Source: Phycisphaerales bacterium (GTDB lineage Bacteria; Planctomycetota; Phycisphaerae; Sedimentisphaerales; Anaerobacaceae). Taken from it: a stretch of DNA of 32,969 bases. Where the stretch lies: the NCBI GenBank assembly GCA_020343675.1, contig CP070806.1, positions 158,281-191,249 on the forward strand, in the 5' to 3' direction. The position numbers were made by a program, and so were the translations under genes. Positions 18,134-27,957 of this stretch are shown here, one piece after another; position 1 is the first letter of the stretch; each line of letters opens with the position of its first letter. Under the pieces are notes generated by a model. The model ran no database searches. It saw only the letters and a program-made list of their open reading frames with translations, and was not told the origin of the DNA.

Positions 18134-20590
18134 TCAGTTATTCTGTTGTGCCTTCTGTGGGGGAAGCTTTGCTCGCCATTTGTCTGCTTCTTCGGTTTTA
18201 CCCCACTTTTCGTAGAGATCGATGAGATTGCTCAACGACTGTAACGTGTGAGGGTGAGTGTCACCGACTTTGAGGCGGCGGCCTTCAGCGGCCTGGAGCA
18301 GCAGTGGTTCTGCTTCATTGTAACGGCCCTGCTCTTTGTAGAGCAGGGCCAAGTCGTTTTTCGATTCCAGTGTGGCTGGGTGATCTTCATATAACTTCTT
18401 CCGCCTGCCCTCCAATGCCTTCATGAACAGAGGCTCCGCTTCACCATAGCGTTTCTGCTTTGTAAGCAGCACGCCATAGCCGTTCATGTAGCTGAGAGTG
18501 TCTGGGTGTTCTTCTCCGAGTTCGCCAGGTGCAATCTCCAACATCTCAGTGTATAGAACCTCCGCCTGCTCGTAATGGTTTTGAGCCGTATACAGGCGTG
18601 CAAGACCGTACATACAGAACAACGTCCACACGTGCTCATTGCCCAATACCTGGCGCTGCCCTTCCAATACCTTGACGTATAACTCCTCTGCTTGCTCGTA
18701 CTTGTCCCACTCTCTATACATATCAGCCATTCGAATCTTCTGGTAGAACTCAAAGTGGCTTTCTACCTCTTCGTAATTACCAGTCTTCATTACCTCCGCA
18801 AAAAGCCGCTCCGCCTCTCCATACCGGCCCTGAGATGTGTACACTTGGGCAAGGCTGGACTTGTAATAAAAAAGGCCCGGAACATTCTCCTCTCCCAGCT
18901 CATTCTGATCTATCTTAAATATCCTGTCGTACAACAATTCCGCATCTTTGTATTTACCAAGGCACATGTACGAATAGGCAAGGCCATTCATGATGTTCAA
19001 AGTTGGTTCCCCAGGGTGTACGGATTGACTGATTTGGAGAGTCTCGGTGAACTGGCGTTGCATGTCGTGATACCGACCCTGGTCCCAGTAAACCCAGCCA
19101 AGTTGAGTCATTACCCATAGTGTATCCGGATACCTATCACCAATGTTCTGCTGATAGAGCTGGATGGCACGCTCTAAGTGTTGTTCAGCCTTCGTTAAAT
19201 CGCCAAGATGACGATATGTCTGGCCGAGTGTATAACGGATGGATGCCTCAACGAGCGGCTGGTCCTTGAACCTGCCCTCAAGATTCTCCGATGCTACATC
19301 AAGAAGATAACGGACGGTTACATCCTTGCCCTTTGCCTTGCCTGGGCTAACCGAGGACAAGACGTCATCCTTGAGAAAGTCGGCAATAAGCTCCGCCTCA
19401 GTACGGGCGTTGTCTGCCTCGACACGGGCGCGAGCTTGGCCGATGGCGAAGATCGTAGAAATAATAACACCCGCCATAAGCACAAACAGGACGGCTACTA
19501 CAGCGGCGACAAATCCTCGTTTTCGGCGTACAAACTTGCTGATCAGATACATGGTGGATTCCGGCCCGGCTATGAGGGGAGCCCCTTCCAAGTAGTTCTG
19601 GATGTCATCGGCAAGCTCCGAGGCCGAGCGGTAGCGGCGAGTGCGTTCTTTACGCATCGCCATCAGCGGGATCCATTCCAGTTCCCGGTGTAAGCGTTTG
19701 GCCAACGTACCGACCTCTGTCCGGCGCCTTTGGGCAACCTTCGTAGCCTCTTGGCCTAAAGTTGTCAGCCGCGTGCTCGGAGACTTGGGCTCGGTTTCAC
19801 AGATAATCTGCCGGATCTGGTCAACACCGCCTTTGCGAAGCTCCTTCGGGTCAAAGGGAAGTGCTCCGATGAGTAATTCGTAGAGTATGACACCGAGTGA
19901 ATAGATATCCGAGCGAGTATCAATATCTTGAGCGGTTGTCTGGGCCTGTTCGGGACTCATATACTCGGGGGTGCCGACAAACTGACCCAGCTCGGTGTAA
20001 AGTGTTCTATCGGTCAAAGGTTGACTGAGGGCTTTGGCTACCCCGAAGTCGATAATCTTTGGCACTGCATTATTACCCTCAATGGTCACGAGGATATTCG
20101 AGGGCTTCAGATCGCGGTGAATAATGGCTTTCTGGTGGGCGTGTTGCACCGCTTCGCAAACCTGCAAGAACAGCTTGAGGCGCTCTTCTATGCCGAGCTT
20201 TTCCTGGTCGCAGTGCTGGGTGAGAGATAGACCCTTGACATGCTCCATGACAAAATACGGCCGACCCGTCTTTGTCATTCCCGCATCGAAAACCTGGGCG
20301 ATATTCGGATGTTCCAGCAGAGCCAAGGCCTGACGCTCCGCTTCAAAGCGGGCAATCACCTGCTTGGTGTCCATCCCGGGCTTGATGACCTTCAGTGCCA
20401 CTCGGCGTTTGACGGGCCCCTGATGCTCCGCCAGATAGACTACCGCAAAACCCCCTTCCCCCAAGACACCCAGCAGTTTGTAGGAATCGACCTGATCGCC
20501 GGACCCTCCCACAACATCTGCAAAGCTTGCAGTGGGAACCGGTTTCCTTTCATTAGGCAGTGTGTTGCCTTTCTCGCCAGCAGCGCTCAT
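18134..20590 (-). CDS. Transmembrane Ser/Thr protein kinase with C-terminal TPR repeats
   Basis: An 818-residue Hanks-type kinase. The kinase domain (about 37-310) has the glycine loop GEGGFAVVY, catalytic K67, HRDLKPSN with D160, DFG at 181-183 and the activation-loop end GTPEYMSPEQ. One membrane segment follows near 363-385 (VAAVVAVLFVLMAGVII). The rest, about 455-805, is a run of TPR repeats with the degenerate spacing seen in planctomycete kinases (LYKEQGRYNEAEPLLLQA and similar), placed on the far side of the membrane. GAGGG precedes the ATG by about 6 bases. The gene starts 131 bases after the FHA-histidine kinase and probably shares its transcript. Outside TPRs are likely to sense or bind a protein partner. 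Confidence 0.93.
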   Translation of the reverse strand: MSAAGEKGNTLPNERKPVPTASFADVVGGSGDQVDSYKLLGVLGEGGFAVVYLAEHQGPVKRRVALKVIKPGMDTKQVIARFEAERQALALLEHPNIAQVFDAGMTKTGRPYFVMEHVKGLSLTQHCDQEKLGIEERLKLFLQVCEAVQHAHQKAIIHRDLKPSNILVTIEGNNAVPKIIDFGVAKALSQPLTDRTLYTELGQFVGTPEYMSPEQAQTTAQDIDTRSDIYSLGVILYELLIGALPFDPKELRKGGVDQIRQIICETEPKSPSTRLTTLGQEATKVAQRRRTEVGTLAKRLHRELEWIPLMAMRKERTRRYRSASELADDIQNYLEGAPLIAGPESTMYLISKFVRRKRGFVAAVVAVLFVLMAGVIISTIFAIGQARARVEADNARTEAELIADFLKDDVLSSVSPGKAKGKDVTVRYLLDVASENLEGRFKDQPLVEASIRYTLGQTYRHLGDLTKAEQHLERAIQLYQQNIGDRYPDTLWVMTQLGWVYWDQGRYHDMQRQFTETLQISQSVHPGEPTLNIMNGLAYSYMCLGKYKDAELLYDRIFKIDQNELGEENVPGLFYYKSSLAQVYTSQGRYGEAERLFAEVMKTGNYEEVESHFEFYQKIRMADMYREWDKYEQAEELYVKVLEGQRQVLGNEHVWTLFCMYGLARLYTAQNHYEQAEVLYTEMLEIAPGELGEEHPDTLSYMNGYGVLLTKQKRYGEAEPLFMKALEGRRKKLYEDHPATLESKNDLALLYKEQGRYNEAEPLLLQAAEGRRLKVGDTHPHTLQSLSNLIDLYEKWGKTEEADKWRAKLPPQKAQQNN

Positions 20591-20721
20591 TAGTATCCCT
20601 CGCTACAGACTACCTCGGCACTCTATGATACATAAAGAACAGCGGCCGATTAGAAACAGAATTATGCCAACTGCAATTGTACGGTCCTGACCTCGTTATC
20701 GCAACGGCGAAGGTATCCCTC

Positions 20722-22386
20722 TCATGAACACACTGGCGTGGAACTGTCCAGCGGAAGGGTAACCGTGAACGCAGTCCCTTGTCCTTCCCTGCTTTCGGCG
20801 GAGATTCTCCCGCCATGTTGTTCCACGATCTGTTTGACAATCGAAAGGCCCAGCCCCGTGCCGTCCTTTTCAGTTTTCTGGGCGTTAGTGGCCCTGAAAA
20901 ACTCATCGAAGACGTGTTCGAGCTCGTCGGCCGGGATGCCTATCCCGGTATCGACCACATCGATCCGGACATGATCGTCCTGACCTTTGGCCTCAAGGTG
21001 AACGGTCTTGTTCTCCGGTGTGTACTTGACGGCGTTGAACAATAGATTCGATATCATTTCATTGACAGAGAACTCATTGCCGATGATTTGGCCTACCGAT
21101 GGATCAACGTTGCTGGTGACGGCTATCGATTTTTCCTGAGCCCGGTTGGCGACCGCCGCCAACGCTTTGGATAGGCACTCGGGCACCGAAAACGCCTGCA
21201 TCTCGAGACGTCCGCTGAGTCTCATTTGCGTCAGATTCAGCAATTCCTTGACAAAACCGGTTAGTTGAGTGGTGCGCCTGCTCGCCCGCTGCATGAAATC
21301 GGATTGTTTCTCGTTCAGCGGGCCGATGGATTCGTTGCCGGCTATGTAAAGACAGCTCTGAATAGCGGCCAGATGTCCCTTGATATCGTGTGTGACGCGC
21401 GAGACATACTCGTCCTTGATCCGGTCCTTCTCCTGGAGTCTGAGATTGGCCTGCCGCAACGCCTCTTGCTGCTTCTGCAGCTCAATGAAGAAAAGGCTCT
21501 TCTGTACAAAGTTGATCTGGCGGGCAGCGGCCTCCACGAAATCGAACATCTCCTTCGATGACTTTTGTTCCAGAATATCCAAGTATAGAGCGTCGATGGT
21601 TTCACCTAACTCATTCACACGGGCAGAGAAAACCACGTGAGGCTTGTGCTCGTCAACGATGGTCAGGGCGATATTGCGGCCGGAGGACTTACCACTGCCG
21701 GCCATGACCGGAGCCTCTTTCGAGCGAATGGCGTCGAGCACGCGCCGGGAAAAATGCAGATAAGACGTCTGGGCAACGTTAGCCTCGCCCGCGCCAAAAT
21801 TGAAGGCAAGAACATCAGGCGATTTCGGCAAAGACTCGGGATGGCGGGGCAATCGCACAATTGCGACAAGCGTATCCAGCATCTCGGCCAGAGACAAACA
21901 CGCCTGGCAATACAGTTCGGCAGGGCTGGACAATTTCAGCAGGCGTTCCGTGAGCTCGTTGAGATCGTGAATCAGCGCCGGCGACAGGATAGATGCCTGG
22001 TCGGCTTTGTAAGACACGACGTCCTGTCCTGCCGTCTCATCCATGATCAGGATTGTGCTTCGCGCCCCAGCGCCCTCTGCCACCTGATGATCGGATTCCT
22101 GCACTACCGATATCGTAAACGGGCGTATGCTGATCTTCTGACCGGGCAATACGGCCTGCGCCTGAACACGATGCCCCTCAATCAAGATTCCGTTCTGACT
22201 GTCCAGATCCTCGACAATCCAGCGGCCAAAGGGATCCTGGGAAACCCTGGCGTGCACCCGTGAAACCGCGGCGTCGTCGAGTATGACGTCACAGTCTGAC
22301 CCTCGTCCCAGCGTTGCCCCTTTCGGATTGAGCAAAACCTGCTTGGTTTCGACCGGCCCGGATATAACTAATTTTGTCTTCGCCAT
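20722..22386 (-). CDS. FHA-domain sensor histidine kinase
   Basis: A 554-residue soluble histidine kinase. Residues about 10-97 are an FHA domain, a phosphothreonine reader, with R28 (LGRGS), S42/R43/H45 (SRVHA) and N65 (SQNG). A GAF-like sensor region spans about 140-300, followed by a coiled coil, HisKA with H333 (THDIKGHLA) and an ATPase domain with NLLFNAVKYTPE, DTGIGIP and GTGLGLSIVKQ. No membrane segment or receiver is present, and no response regulator is adjacent. ATG 22386 is used because AGAGGG lies 6 bases upstream; the in-frame GTG at 22401 has no ribosome site. Flanking Ser/Thr kinases could supply the phosphothreonine, which is inference. Confidence 0.92.
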   Translation of the reverse strand: MAKTKLVISGPVETKQVLLNPKGATLGRGSDCDVILDDAAVSRVHARVSQDPFGRWIVEDLDSQNGILIEGHRVQAQAVLPGQKISIRPFTISVVQESDHQVAEGAGARSTILIMDETAGQDVVSYKADQASILSPALIHDLNELTERLLKLSSPAELYCQACLSLAEMLDTLVAIVRLPRHPESLPKSPDVLAFNFGAGEANVAQTSYLHFSRRVLDAIRSKEAPVMAGSGKSSGRNIALTIVDEHKPHVVFSARVNELGETIDALYLDILEQKSSKEMFDFVEAAARQINFVQKSLFFIELQKQQEALRQANLRLQEKDRIKDEYVSRVTHDIKGHLAAIQSCLYIAGNESIGPLNEKQSDFMQRASRRTTQLTGFVKELLNLTQMRLSGRLEMQAFSVPECLSKALAAVANRAQEKSIAVTSNVDPSVGQIIGNEFSVNEMISNLLFNAVKYTPENKTVHLEAKGQDDHVRIDVVDTGIGIPADELEHVFDEFFRATNAQKTEKDGTGLGLSIVKQIVEQHGGRISAESREGQGTAFTVTLPLDSSTPVCS

Positions 22387-22406
22387 ATCTGTCCCTCTCA
22401 CTCTTT

Positions 22407-22452
22407 AGCGTATAGTGAACTGGATTAGGCGACAGCGCATAGGCTATACGCT
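22407..22452. promoter_or_regulatory. Spaced 9-bp inverted repeat before the FHA-kinase gene
   Basis: AGCGTATAG (22407-22415) and CTATACGCT (22444-22452) are perfect inverted arms 28 bases apart. On the minus strand a TTGACA (22458-22463 on the plus numbering) lies just outside, so the arms fall over or just after the probable promoter of the FHA-kinase gene. It could be an operator for a looping or dimeric regulator, or a leader stem. Confidence 0.4.
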
Positions 22453-22509
22453 CCTCTTGTCAAGGGTACACCGAACGAGGACAATCGGCAAGCTTTTCAT
22501 AATTCATTC

Positions 22510-22539
22510 TTGACACTGGACTTCCGTTCGCGGTAAAAT
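22510..22539 (+). promoter_or_regulatory. Sigma-70-type promoter of the second Ser/Thr kinase gene
   Basis: TTGACA (22510-22515), 18-base gap, TAAAAT (22534-22539). Transcription would start near 22546, leaving a short leader that contains AGGA just before the TTG start at 22570. The fit between promoter and start supports both. Confidence 0.65.
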
Positions 22540-22569
22540 CTCCTAAGAGGCCTTCATAGTAGGACGGCG

Positions 22570-24342
22570 TTGAAGAAACTTAATTCCGGGACTCCGAACA
22601 GCATGGGCAGGTGTCTGACTCAGGAACTGGCCGAGCGCTATGCCGCCGGCGATTGTTCAGACGATGAGCGTCAAGTTATTGAGGCTCACCTGGCCGAGTG
22701 CGAAGCGTGCCGGCGACGAACAACGTCCTTCGGCGCAACGGAGAAGTCAAACTCAAAAATGACTCCTCAACATGCTCCCGCAAAATCGGTTGAAAAAACC
22801 TGCGTACTTCCGGATGAACTCCCGACTAAGTCCCTGGCAGAACCGACAGCGCCTTCATTGGGCCAGCACGACTTCGCAAAATCCCTGCAATCGATGATCG
22901 AGGGCTATGAGATCATCGAGGAGATGCCGCGGGGCGGTCAGGCCGTCGTGTACAAGGCCGTACACACGGCAACGAAAACACACGTGGCCATCAAGGTCTT
23001 GCTGCCGACGTTGCTCGCCTCGGCCAGAGCACGGCATTATTTCGAGAGAGAGGCCGAGCTTATTGCCAGTCTCGACCATCCCAATATCGTTGGCATTCGG
23101 GACAGCGGGATTATCCATCATCAATACTACTTTGTGATGCAGTATATCGACGGCCAGACGCTGGAGAAGTACGTGCGCTCGGAGAACCTGTCTTTTCGGG
23201 AAACGGTGCTGTTGTTCCACAAGATCTGCACTGCCATCACCTACGCCCACCAGCAGGGTGTGATGCACCGTGACTTGAAATTCGCCAACATTCTGGTCGA
23301 TCAACGAGGTGAGCCTCATGTGCTGGATTTCGGACTGGCCAAGGCGGTGGGCCTCACCGAACAGGCGCCGGACAGAGCCGTGGCGACCATGACCGGTCAA
23401 TTGGCGGGGACCCTGTCCACGATGTCACCCGAGCAGGCGGCAGGCCGGCCCGATTTGATTGATGTGCGCACCGATGTCTATTCCCTGGGGGTCATCCTTT
23501 ACCGCATGTTGACCGGCCAGTACCCGTATGACGTAACCGGCTCGACTCTGGAGGTGCTTCAGAACATCCAGCAGGCCGAACCGGTTCGCCCCCGCCAGAT
23601 TATACGCAAGTTCGACTCTGACGTTGAGGCCATTCTGTTGACGGCTCTGGCCAAAGAGCCGGACCAGCGATACCACTCCGCCGCTGACCTCAAGAGCGAC
23701 ATCGAGCACTGGCTTGAGGGCCGTCCGATTCGCGTCAAATGCGTCAGTACGACCTACCTGCTCCGCAAGATAATTGCCCGGCACCGTTATACGAGCACCG
23801 TTGCAGCACTCTTGTTGCTGATTGTCATGGCCTTCGCCTACGTGAGCTTTGATTTGTATCTGACCACAAAGAAGGCACAGCGACAGTCGGAACAGAAGGC
23901 TAATTCTCTCAGTGCTCAGATCGCCACGACCAGCGAGGTGACTCGTCTGTTGGCATTCACTTACTTCCTGGAGAACTGGCGGTTGAACTTTGACAAGAGG
24001 GCCGCATTGGCGCTGTTCTACATATCTACAGGTTCGAAGGAACAGAAGGCAGCCATGTTTCTCCGTAATCCGGCCCCCGTTGCCGACAAGGCCGACAGTT
24101 TTCGCCAAGCCTGCTCGGATGAGGACCGCTGGTTCGCAGAGTTCATTATTGGCGAGAATTATCTCAGGAACGGCGACCGGAACAAGGCAGCCCAAGCCTT
24201 TAAGCACAGTTACGAGGCTATCCCTCGTGCACCGCAAGGGACCAATCCGAGCATTAACAATTGGCTGTTCAGACAAATCAGGGCCAGACTGGAGGAGCTC
24301 AACGCCGCCGGTGCACCGACGATAGAAGACGAAAGGTCATAG
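22570..24342 (+). CDS. Transmembrane Ser/Thr protein kinase with N-terminal zinc-finger-like motif
   Basis: A 590-residue Hanks-type kinase. The N-terminus carries an anti-sigma-type zinc motif, H40-x3-C44-x2-C47, with C29 nearby ([12 protein letters not shown]). The kinase domain (about 113-395) has RGGQAVVY, K142, HRDLKFAN with D235, DFG at 253-255 and a TMSPEQ activation-loop end. One membrane segment lies near 413-435 ([17 protein letters not shown]); the C-terminal 150 residues are helical, perhaps TPR-like. The start is TTG 22570 with AGGA 5 bases upstream and a sigma-70 promoter before it; the alternative ATG at 22603 has no ribosome site. It is divergent from the FHA-kinase gene and 17 bases upstream of the pseudopilin-like gene. 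Confidence 0.9.
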   Translation: MKKLNSGTPNSMGRCLTQELAERYAAGDCSDDERQVIEAHLAECEACRRRTTSFGATEKSNSKMTPQHAPAKSVEKTCVLPDELPTKSLAEPTAPSLGQHDFAKSLQSMIEGYEIIEEMPRGGQAVVYKAVHTATKTHVAIKVLLPTLLASARARHYFEREAELIASLDHPNIVGIRDSGIIHHQYYFVMQYIDGQTLEKYVRSENLSFRETVLLFHKICTAITYAHQQGVMHRDLKFANILVDQRGEPHVLDFGLAKAVGLTEQAPDRAVATMTGQLAGTLSTMSPEQAAGRPDLIDVRTDVYSLGVILYRMLTGQYPYDVTGSTLEVLQNIQQAEPVRPRQIIRKFDSDVEAILLTALAKEPDQRYHSAADLKSDIEHWLEGRPIRVKCVSTTYLLRKIIARHRYTSTVAALLLLIVMAFAYVSFDLYLTTKKAQRQSEQKANSLSAQIATTSEVTRLLAFTYFLENWRLNFDKRAALALFYISTGSKEQKAAMFLRNPAPVADKADSFRQACSDEDRWFAEFIIGENYLRNGDRNKAAQAFKHSYEAIPRAPQGTNPSINNWLFRQIRARLEELNAAGAPTIEDERS

Positions 24343-24359
24343 ACAAGAAACCAAGGACC

Positions 24360-25160
24360 ATGCAATTGTGCCGTTCTACATTTGGCAGGCAACGCGAAGG
24401 TTTTACCTTGATAGAGCTGCTCGTAGTGATCGCCGTAATCGCCGTGCTGCTGGCGATCCTCCTTCCCGCGCTGCGCAAGGTCAGGACACTGACAAAACGT
24501 ATCACCTGCCAGAGCAATTTGAGGCAGATCGCCGTAGCGTGGAACCTGTACCTGGAGGACAACGACGGGCGGTTTTATCAGGACCGGAACGCCAACCTCC
24601 TCTATGGCGGGTGGTCGGGAATGCAAGTGCCGTCACTCCGCCCGCTCAATAAGTACTTCAACCTTCCGGTAGATTTGGCGGAGGAAGTCAAGATTGAGAA
24701 CGATGCGAAGGTTTTCGCCTGCCCCGCCGACCGCGGCGGAGTACCAGGCTACGCCGCCGACGAGAAAGCTTACAACTACTATGGAACGAGCTATCAAACG
24801 AACTTGATGCTCATCGGGCAGGACCAATTGCGGATTCCCGGCGGCCAGTTCGCCGGTCTGCATGAGGAAGTCAATAAGCGGCTGAAAAATCTGAAGCTTA
24901 GCCGCGTGAGTCAGCATTCGCGTCTGCTTCTCATTGGTGACTACGGATGGATTAATCAATGGCAGCCACTGCCTCATCCTCGTGAAGACTGGAAGCAACT
25001 GGCCGAATGGCACGGCCGCATGGACTGCCACAACATGGCTTTCCTCGACGGCCATGCGAAATTCCTGAATATTCGCAAGGGCATCTATGTTGCTGATGAG
25101 TACAGTGTCGTGCCCTTCGAGGAACTCTTTACGCTGGCGCGCCAAATTCAGGAACAATAG
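24360..25160 (+). CDS. Prepilin-type (pseudopilin-like) exported protein
   Basis: A 266-residue protein with a class III signal: [25 protein letters not shown] at about residues 12-36, with the prepilin peptidase site after G14 and Glu at mature position 5. The body is mostly soluble with several cysteine pairs ([18 protein letters not shown]). Near the end [11 protein letters not shown] resembles the DG-H motif of the H-x9-DG prepilin-processing-associated proteins abundant in planctomycetes. The ATG at 24360 gives the normal short leader; AAGGA is only 2 bases away, so the ribosome site is poor. The role may be in a type II secretion-like system or at the cell surface. Confidence 0.85.
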   Translation: MQLCRSTFGRQREGFTLIELLVVIAVIAVLLAILLPALRKVRTLTKRITCQSNLRQIAVAWNLYLEDNDGRFYQDRNANLLYGGWSGMQVPSLRPLNKYFNLPVDLAEEVKIENDAKVFACPADRGGVPGYAADEKAYNYYGTSYQTNLMLIGQDQLRIPGGQFAGLHEEVNKRLKNLKLSRVSQHSRLLLIGDYGWINQWQPLPHPREDWKQLAEWHGRMDCHNMAFLDGHAKFLNIRKGIYVADEYSVVPFEELFTLARQIQEQ

Positions 25161-25211
25161 CACGACACCGAAGGTCGTGACAAAGAAAGGGTATTTCTGC
25201 CCAATTTCTTC

Positions 25212-25241
25212 TTGACATTTGACACACTGTTCCATTATAGT
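25212..25241 (+). promoter_or_regulatory. Sigma-70-type promoter of the large secreted protein gene
   Basis: TTGACA (25212-25217), then TATAGT (25236-25241) after 18 bases. It lies about 50 bases before the ATG at 25291, which has a strong ribosome site. The gene is therefore probably transcribed separately from the pseudopilin gene. Confidence 0.6.
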
Positions 25242-25290
25242 GCTTTTAGAGTGCATCAATTCAGTCCAAAGCCAAAAAGGAGGCAGGATT

Positions 25291-27924
25291 ATGAAAAGCG
25301 TTTCATGTTCATTCGCGTTTTTTATCGTGTTCACGCCGTATGTAATCTTATCCAGCGGGTCGGTTGACGCCCTCCCAGTAGAGCCGAGCGAAAATCCTAC
25401 GCCCCGGGAAATCTTTTATACAGTCACAGCGTCGGCGGATTCCAACGGCTCGGTCAGTCCCGAAGAAGTCACCGTCAGCTCCGGCGATGATGCGACGTTC
25501 ACAGCAACTGCCGACAAGGGCTATGAAGTAAACGAGTGGTTTGTGGATGGTGAGCTGGTGGAACAAGGTGGCGACTCCCTCACCGTCAGCGATATCCAGA
25601 GCGATCACAGAGTTTATGTCACTTTTGAGCTCATCTGGTACACCATTACAGCATCAGCAGGTTCAAACGGCTCGGTTCAACCGGCCGATATGACCGTTGA
25701 CTATGGGGAAGACGCAACGTTTGCAGCAACTGCGGACTTCGGCTACGTGATAGATACATGGTATCTCGACGGCGAAAATGTGCAAGTCGGCGGCGAGAGC
25801 TTTACCGTCAGCAACATTGAAGACAATCATTCGCTTGACGTTACATTCAGAAAAGCATTGTCTTACTCTCTCGGCGAGATCGATTTTGAGGACGACGAGG
25901 AATTTGAGACCCGCACCGTCACGAACAATGTGACTGATCCGGATCAGCCGGACGTATCACGTGTCCACGTTGGACGGTCGACCGGCATCGGACCAGATGG
26001 TGGCGGAGCCATGGTGATGTACAATTTAGAGGATATTGATCCGACATCTGTGACGTATGGGCGGATCATTAATGCTCGCGTCAAGGGCACCTTCCTGAAA
26101 ACCGGCGCTGACAGAATTCTGGTCCAATTTAAATATCTGTTTACATCCTCCGAGCCGGGCGTCGAACTGGTGGTCTATCTCTCGGATGTGCCTGAACTAC
26201 TGGCTCCCGATGATCCGTTACGTTCACAGCACTACCTTGAGGTAGCCCGTGTTCCGGCTCCCCCTTTCCCCCGACCCGGCTCCGAGGGCAGCGGGCGTTA
26301 TGGTCTCTTTCAGAAAATCGTCTGGACCGGACATCTGAACTTCAGCGAAGCTCTCTACATCGAACTGGAGCTTGTGCAGCCGGCAACAAACGGAGCTCTT
26401 TTGGCCAACAGAGTACAGAGAGCAGCAGCAGGACTGTTGGGCACCCCTTCAGTCAAGACGGCACTCCAGGCCGATTCCGCCGGAGGGGCATACATCGATA
26501 GTTGGAGCCCGGCAGTGCAATGTTACGGGATTTGCCTGGACATTAACTGGGACAATTTCGTCGATGAAGCAGACTTTCTGATGGTGGTTGGCGGCTGTGG
26601 ACTCACGGCCACCGGTGAGGCGGCGTGCATGGATGGAGCTTTGAGCACCGATGGGTACATGGATTCTTATGACGTCGTCTCATGGGATTGGGCGCTCAAC
26701 TCGGACCAACGTCTGCTCAACTACTGTGGGGTCCCTCTGGTGGATGCGGCGGGTACAAGCCTGTCTGTGATGAGTGCCGTCAAGGGCGACGCGACGACTG
26801 CCGGCGCGCCGCGCGCGTTTGTGGACCTTCCGGCGCCTCTGAGTGACCTGTTGATCGCCGGCAAGAGCGGAGCGCCGGATGCGCAGAGTAAGCTGAAGGA
26901 TCGCCTCTATGTCTTCGACACCGACGGCATCTACGGCGGATACTCAGAGCCCTCGTCGGACCGCGGCAATATCAGATTGCTACAGGGACCTTCAGGCGAC
27001 CTTTACCAGCTCAATTCCGAGACAGGACTGCTCCGGCTCGACAGCAGCAACACCGTCGTCATCCCCCCGGGAGAAACCAGGCTCACAAACATCCAGGATC
27101 CCCGGTACAACACGGCCGCGACGGTTTACATCGGGATTCAGGACAAGGGTGCCGATTCGTTCGGTCGGCCTCTTCTCGATGCCGCCTTTGACACCGAATA
27201 TGTCTATGTTGTCCCGGTAGTGGTGAATCCCGACGGTTCGGAGCCTTATACGGCTGCGGCCAAGCTCAGGCTTCTGGACAGTGGGAATCCGCCCTACGAA
27301 GTCGTCGCTTTGTATGACGAGCCTCCGCTGATAAACGACAATCAATACCGCGACAGCCTGCGCGAGCTCGAACTGGACGGGGAAGGCAATCTGTATGTCC
27401 TCAACGTCCACGCTATCAACGAAAGTGACATCCTCTGGAAATACGCCCCGGACGGAAGCGTCGAACGCCTCGACCTGGGTAGGCCCGATAGTAGCAGCTA
27501 TGTCCCCGCTCCCGTGGGCATGTTTGCATCAAAAACGACTGAGATGCTCTATCTGACGTCCGCCACATACGACCCTGCAGACCCGGATTCAACCGTGATA
27601 TACGGATTCTCTACCAAAGGACCATTGACACTGGAAAGGCTCATGACGATCAGTGACTTGCACCACGTAACTTGCATGACCGAAGATCCGGATACGGGGA
27701 CACTCTGGGTCGCCGGTTTTAACATGTACGATATCCCGGCTTATCCCAACCCGACCCAACAGGCGTTCTACTACCCCTTTGTGGCACGCGTGCCCCAGGG
27801 AAGCGATCAGGCACAGCGCATTTCACTGTACGATCCGGATACGCACGATCTGGCGCTGCCGATGTCAATTCTGTGGACTTCGCCGTCCTCGCAGACCCTT
27901 TTGGCACCGGCTATGGTGCAGTGA
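25291..27924 (+). CDS. Large secreted modular protein: two InlB-type repeats, dockerin-like segment, propeller-like C-terminus
   Basis: An 877-residue secreted protein. After a signal peptide (1-27) come two similar repeats at 43-113 and about 117-187 (YTVTASADSNGSV; YTITASAGSNGSV; each closing in VTF), of the divergent InlB B-repeat type. A middle domain of beta character follows (190-400). Residues about 410-470 contain two dockerin-like calcium loops (LDINWDNFVDEADF; STDGYMDSYDVV). The last 400 residues have repeated short beta motifs (SGDLYQLNSETGLLRLD; EGNLYVLNVH) like a beta-propeller. No PEP-CTERM or sorting signal is visible at the end. AAAGGAGG sits 7 bases before ATG 25291; earlier in-frame starts have none. 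Probable adhesion or cell-surface role. Confidence 0.8.
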   Translation: MKSVSCSFAFFIVFTPYVILSSGSVDALPVEPSENPTPREIFYTVTASADSNGSVSPEEVTVSSGDDATFTATADKGYEVNEWFVDGELVEQGGDSLTVSDIQSDHRVYVTFELIWYTITASAGSNGSVQPADMTVDYGEDATFAATADFGYVIDTWYLDGENVQVGGESFTVSNIEDNHSLDVTFRKALSYSLGEIDFEDDEEFETRTVTNNVTDPDQPDVSRVHVGRSTGIGPDGGGAMVMYNLEDIDPTSVTYGRIINARVKGTFLKTGADRILVQFKYLFTSSEPGVELVVYLSDVPELLAPDDPLRSQHYLEVARVPAPPFPRPGSEGSGRYGLFQKIVWTGHLNFSEALYIELELVQPATNGALLANRVQRAAAGLLGTPSVKTALQADSAGGAYIDSWSPAVQCYGICLDINWDNFVDEADFLMVVGGCGLTATGEAACMDGALSTDGYMDSYDVVSWDWALNSDQRLLNYCGVPLVDAAGTSLSVMSAVKGDATTAGAPRAFVDLPAPLSDLLIAGKSGAPDAQSKLKDRLYVFDTDGIYGGYSEPSSDRGNIRLLQGPSGDLYQLNSETGLLRLDSSNTVVIPPGETRLTNIQDPRYNTAATVYIGIQDKGADSFGRPLLDAAFDTEYVYVVPVVVNPDGSEPYTAAAKLRLLDSGNPPYEVVALYDEPPLINDNQYRDSLRELELDGEGNLYVLNVHAINESDILWKYAPDGSVERLDLGRPDSSSYVPAPVGMFASKTTEMLYLTSATYDPADPDSTVIYGFSTKGPLTLERLMTISDLHHVTCMTEDPDTGTLWVAGFNMYDIPAYPNPTQQAFYYPFVARVPQGSDQAQRISLYDPDTHDLALPMSILWTSPSSQTLLAPAMVQ

Positions 27925-27928
27925 TGGC

Positions 27929-27949
27929 ATGGGCAGGTTCCCTGCCCAT
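27929..27949. terminator. Hairpin between convergent genes
   Basis: ATGGGCAGG (27929-27937) and CCTGCCCAT (27941-27949) form a perfect 9-bp stem with a 3-base loop in the 33-base gap between two convergent genes. It may serve both strands. No T-run follows on either strand. Confidence 0.55.
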
Positions 27950-27957
27950 CTGCGAAA

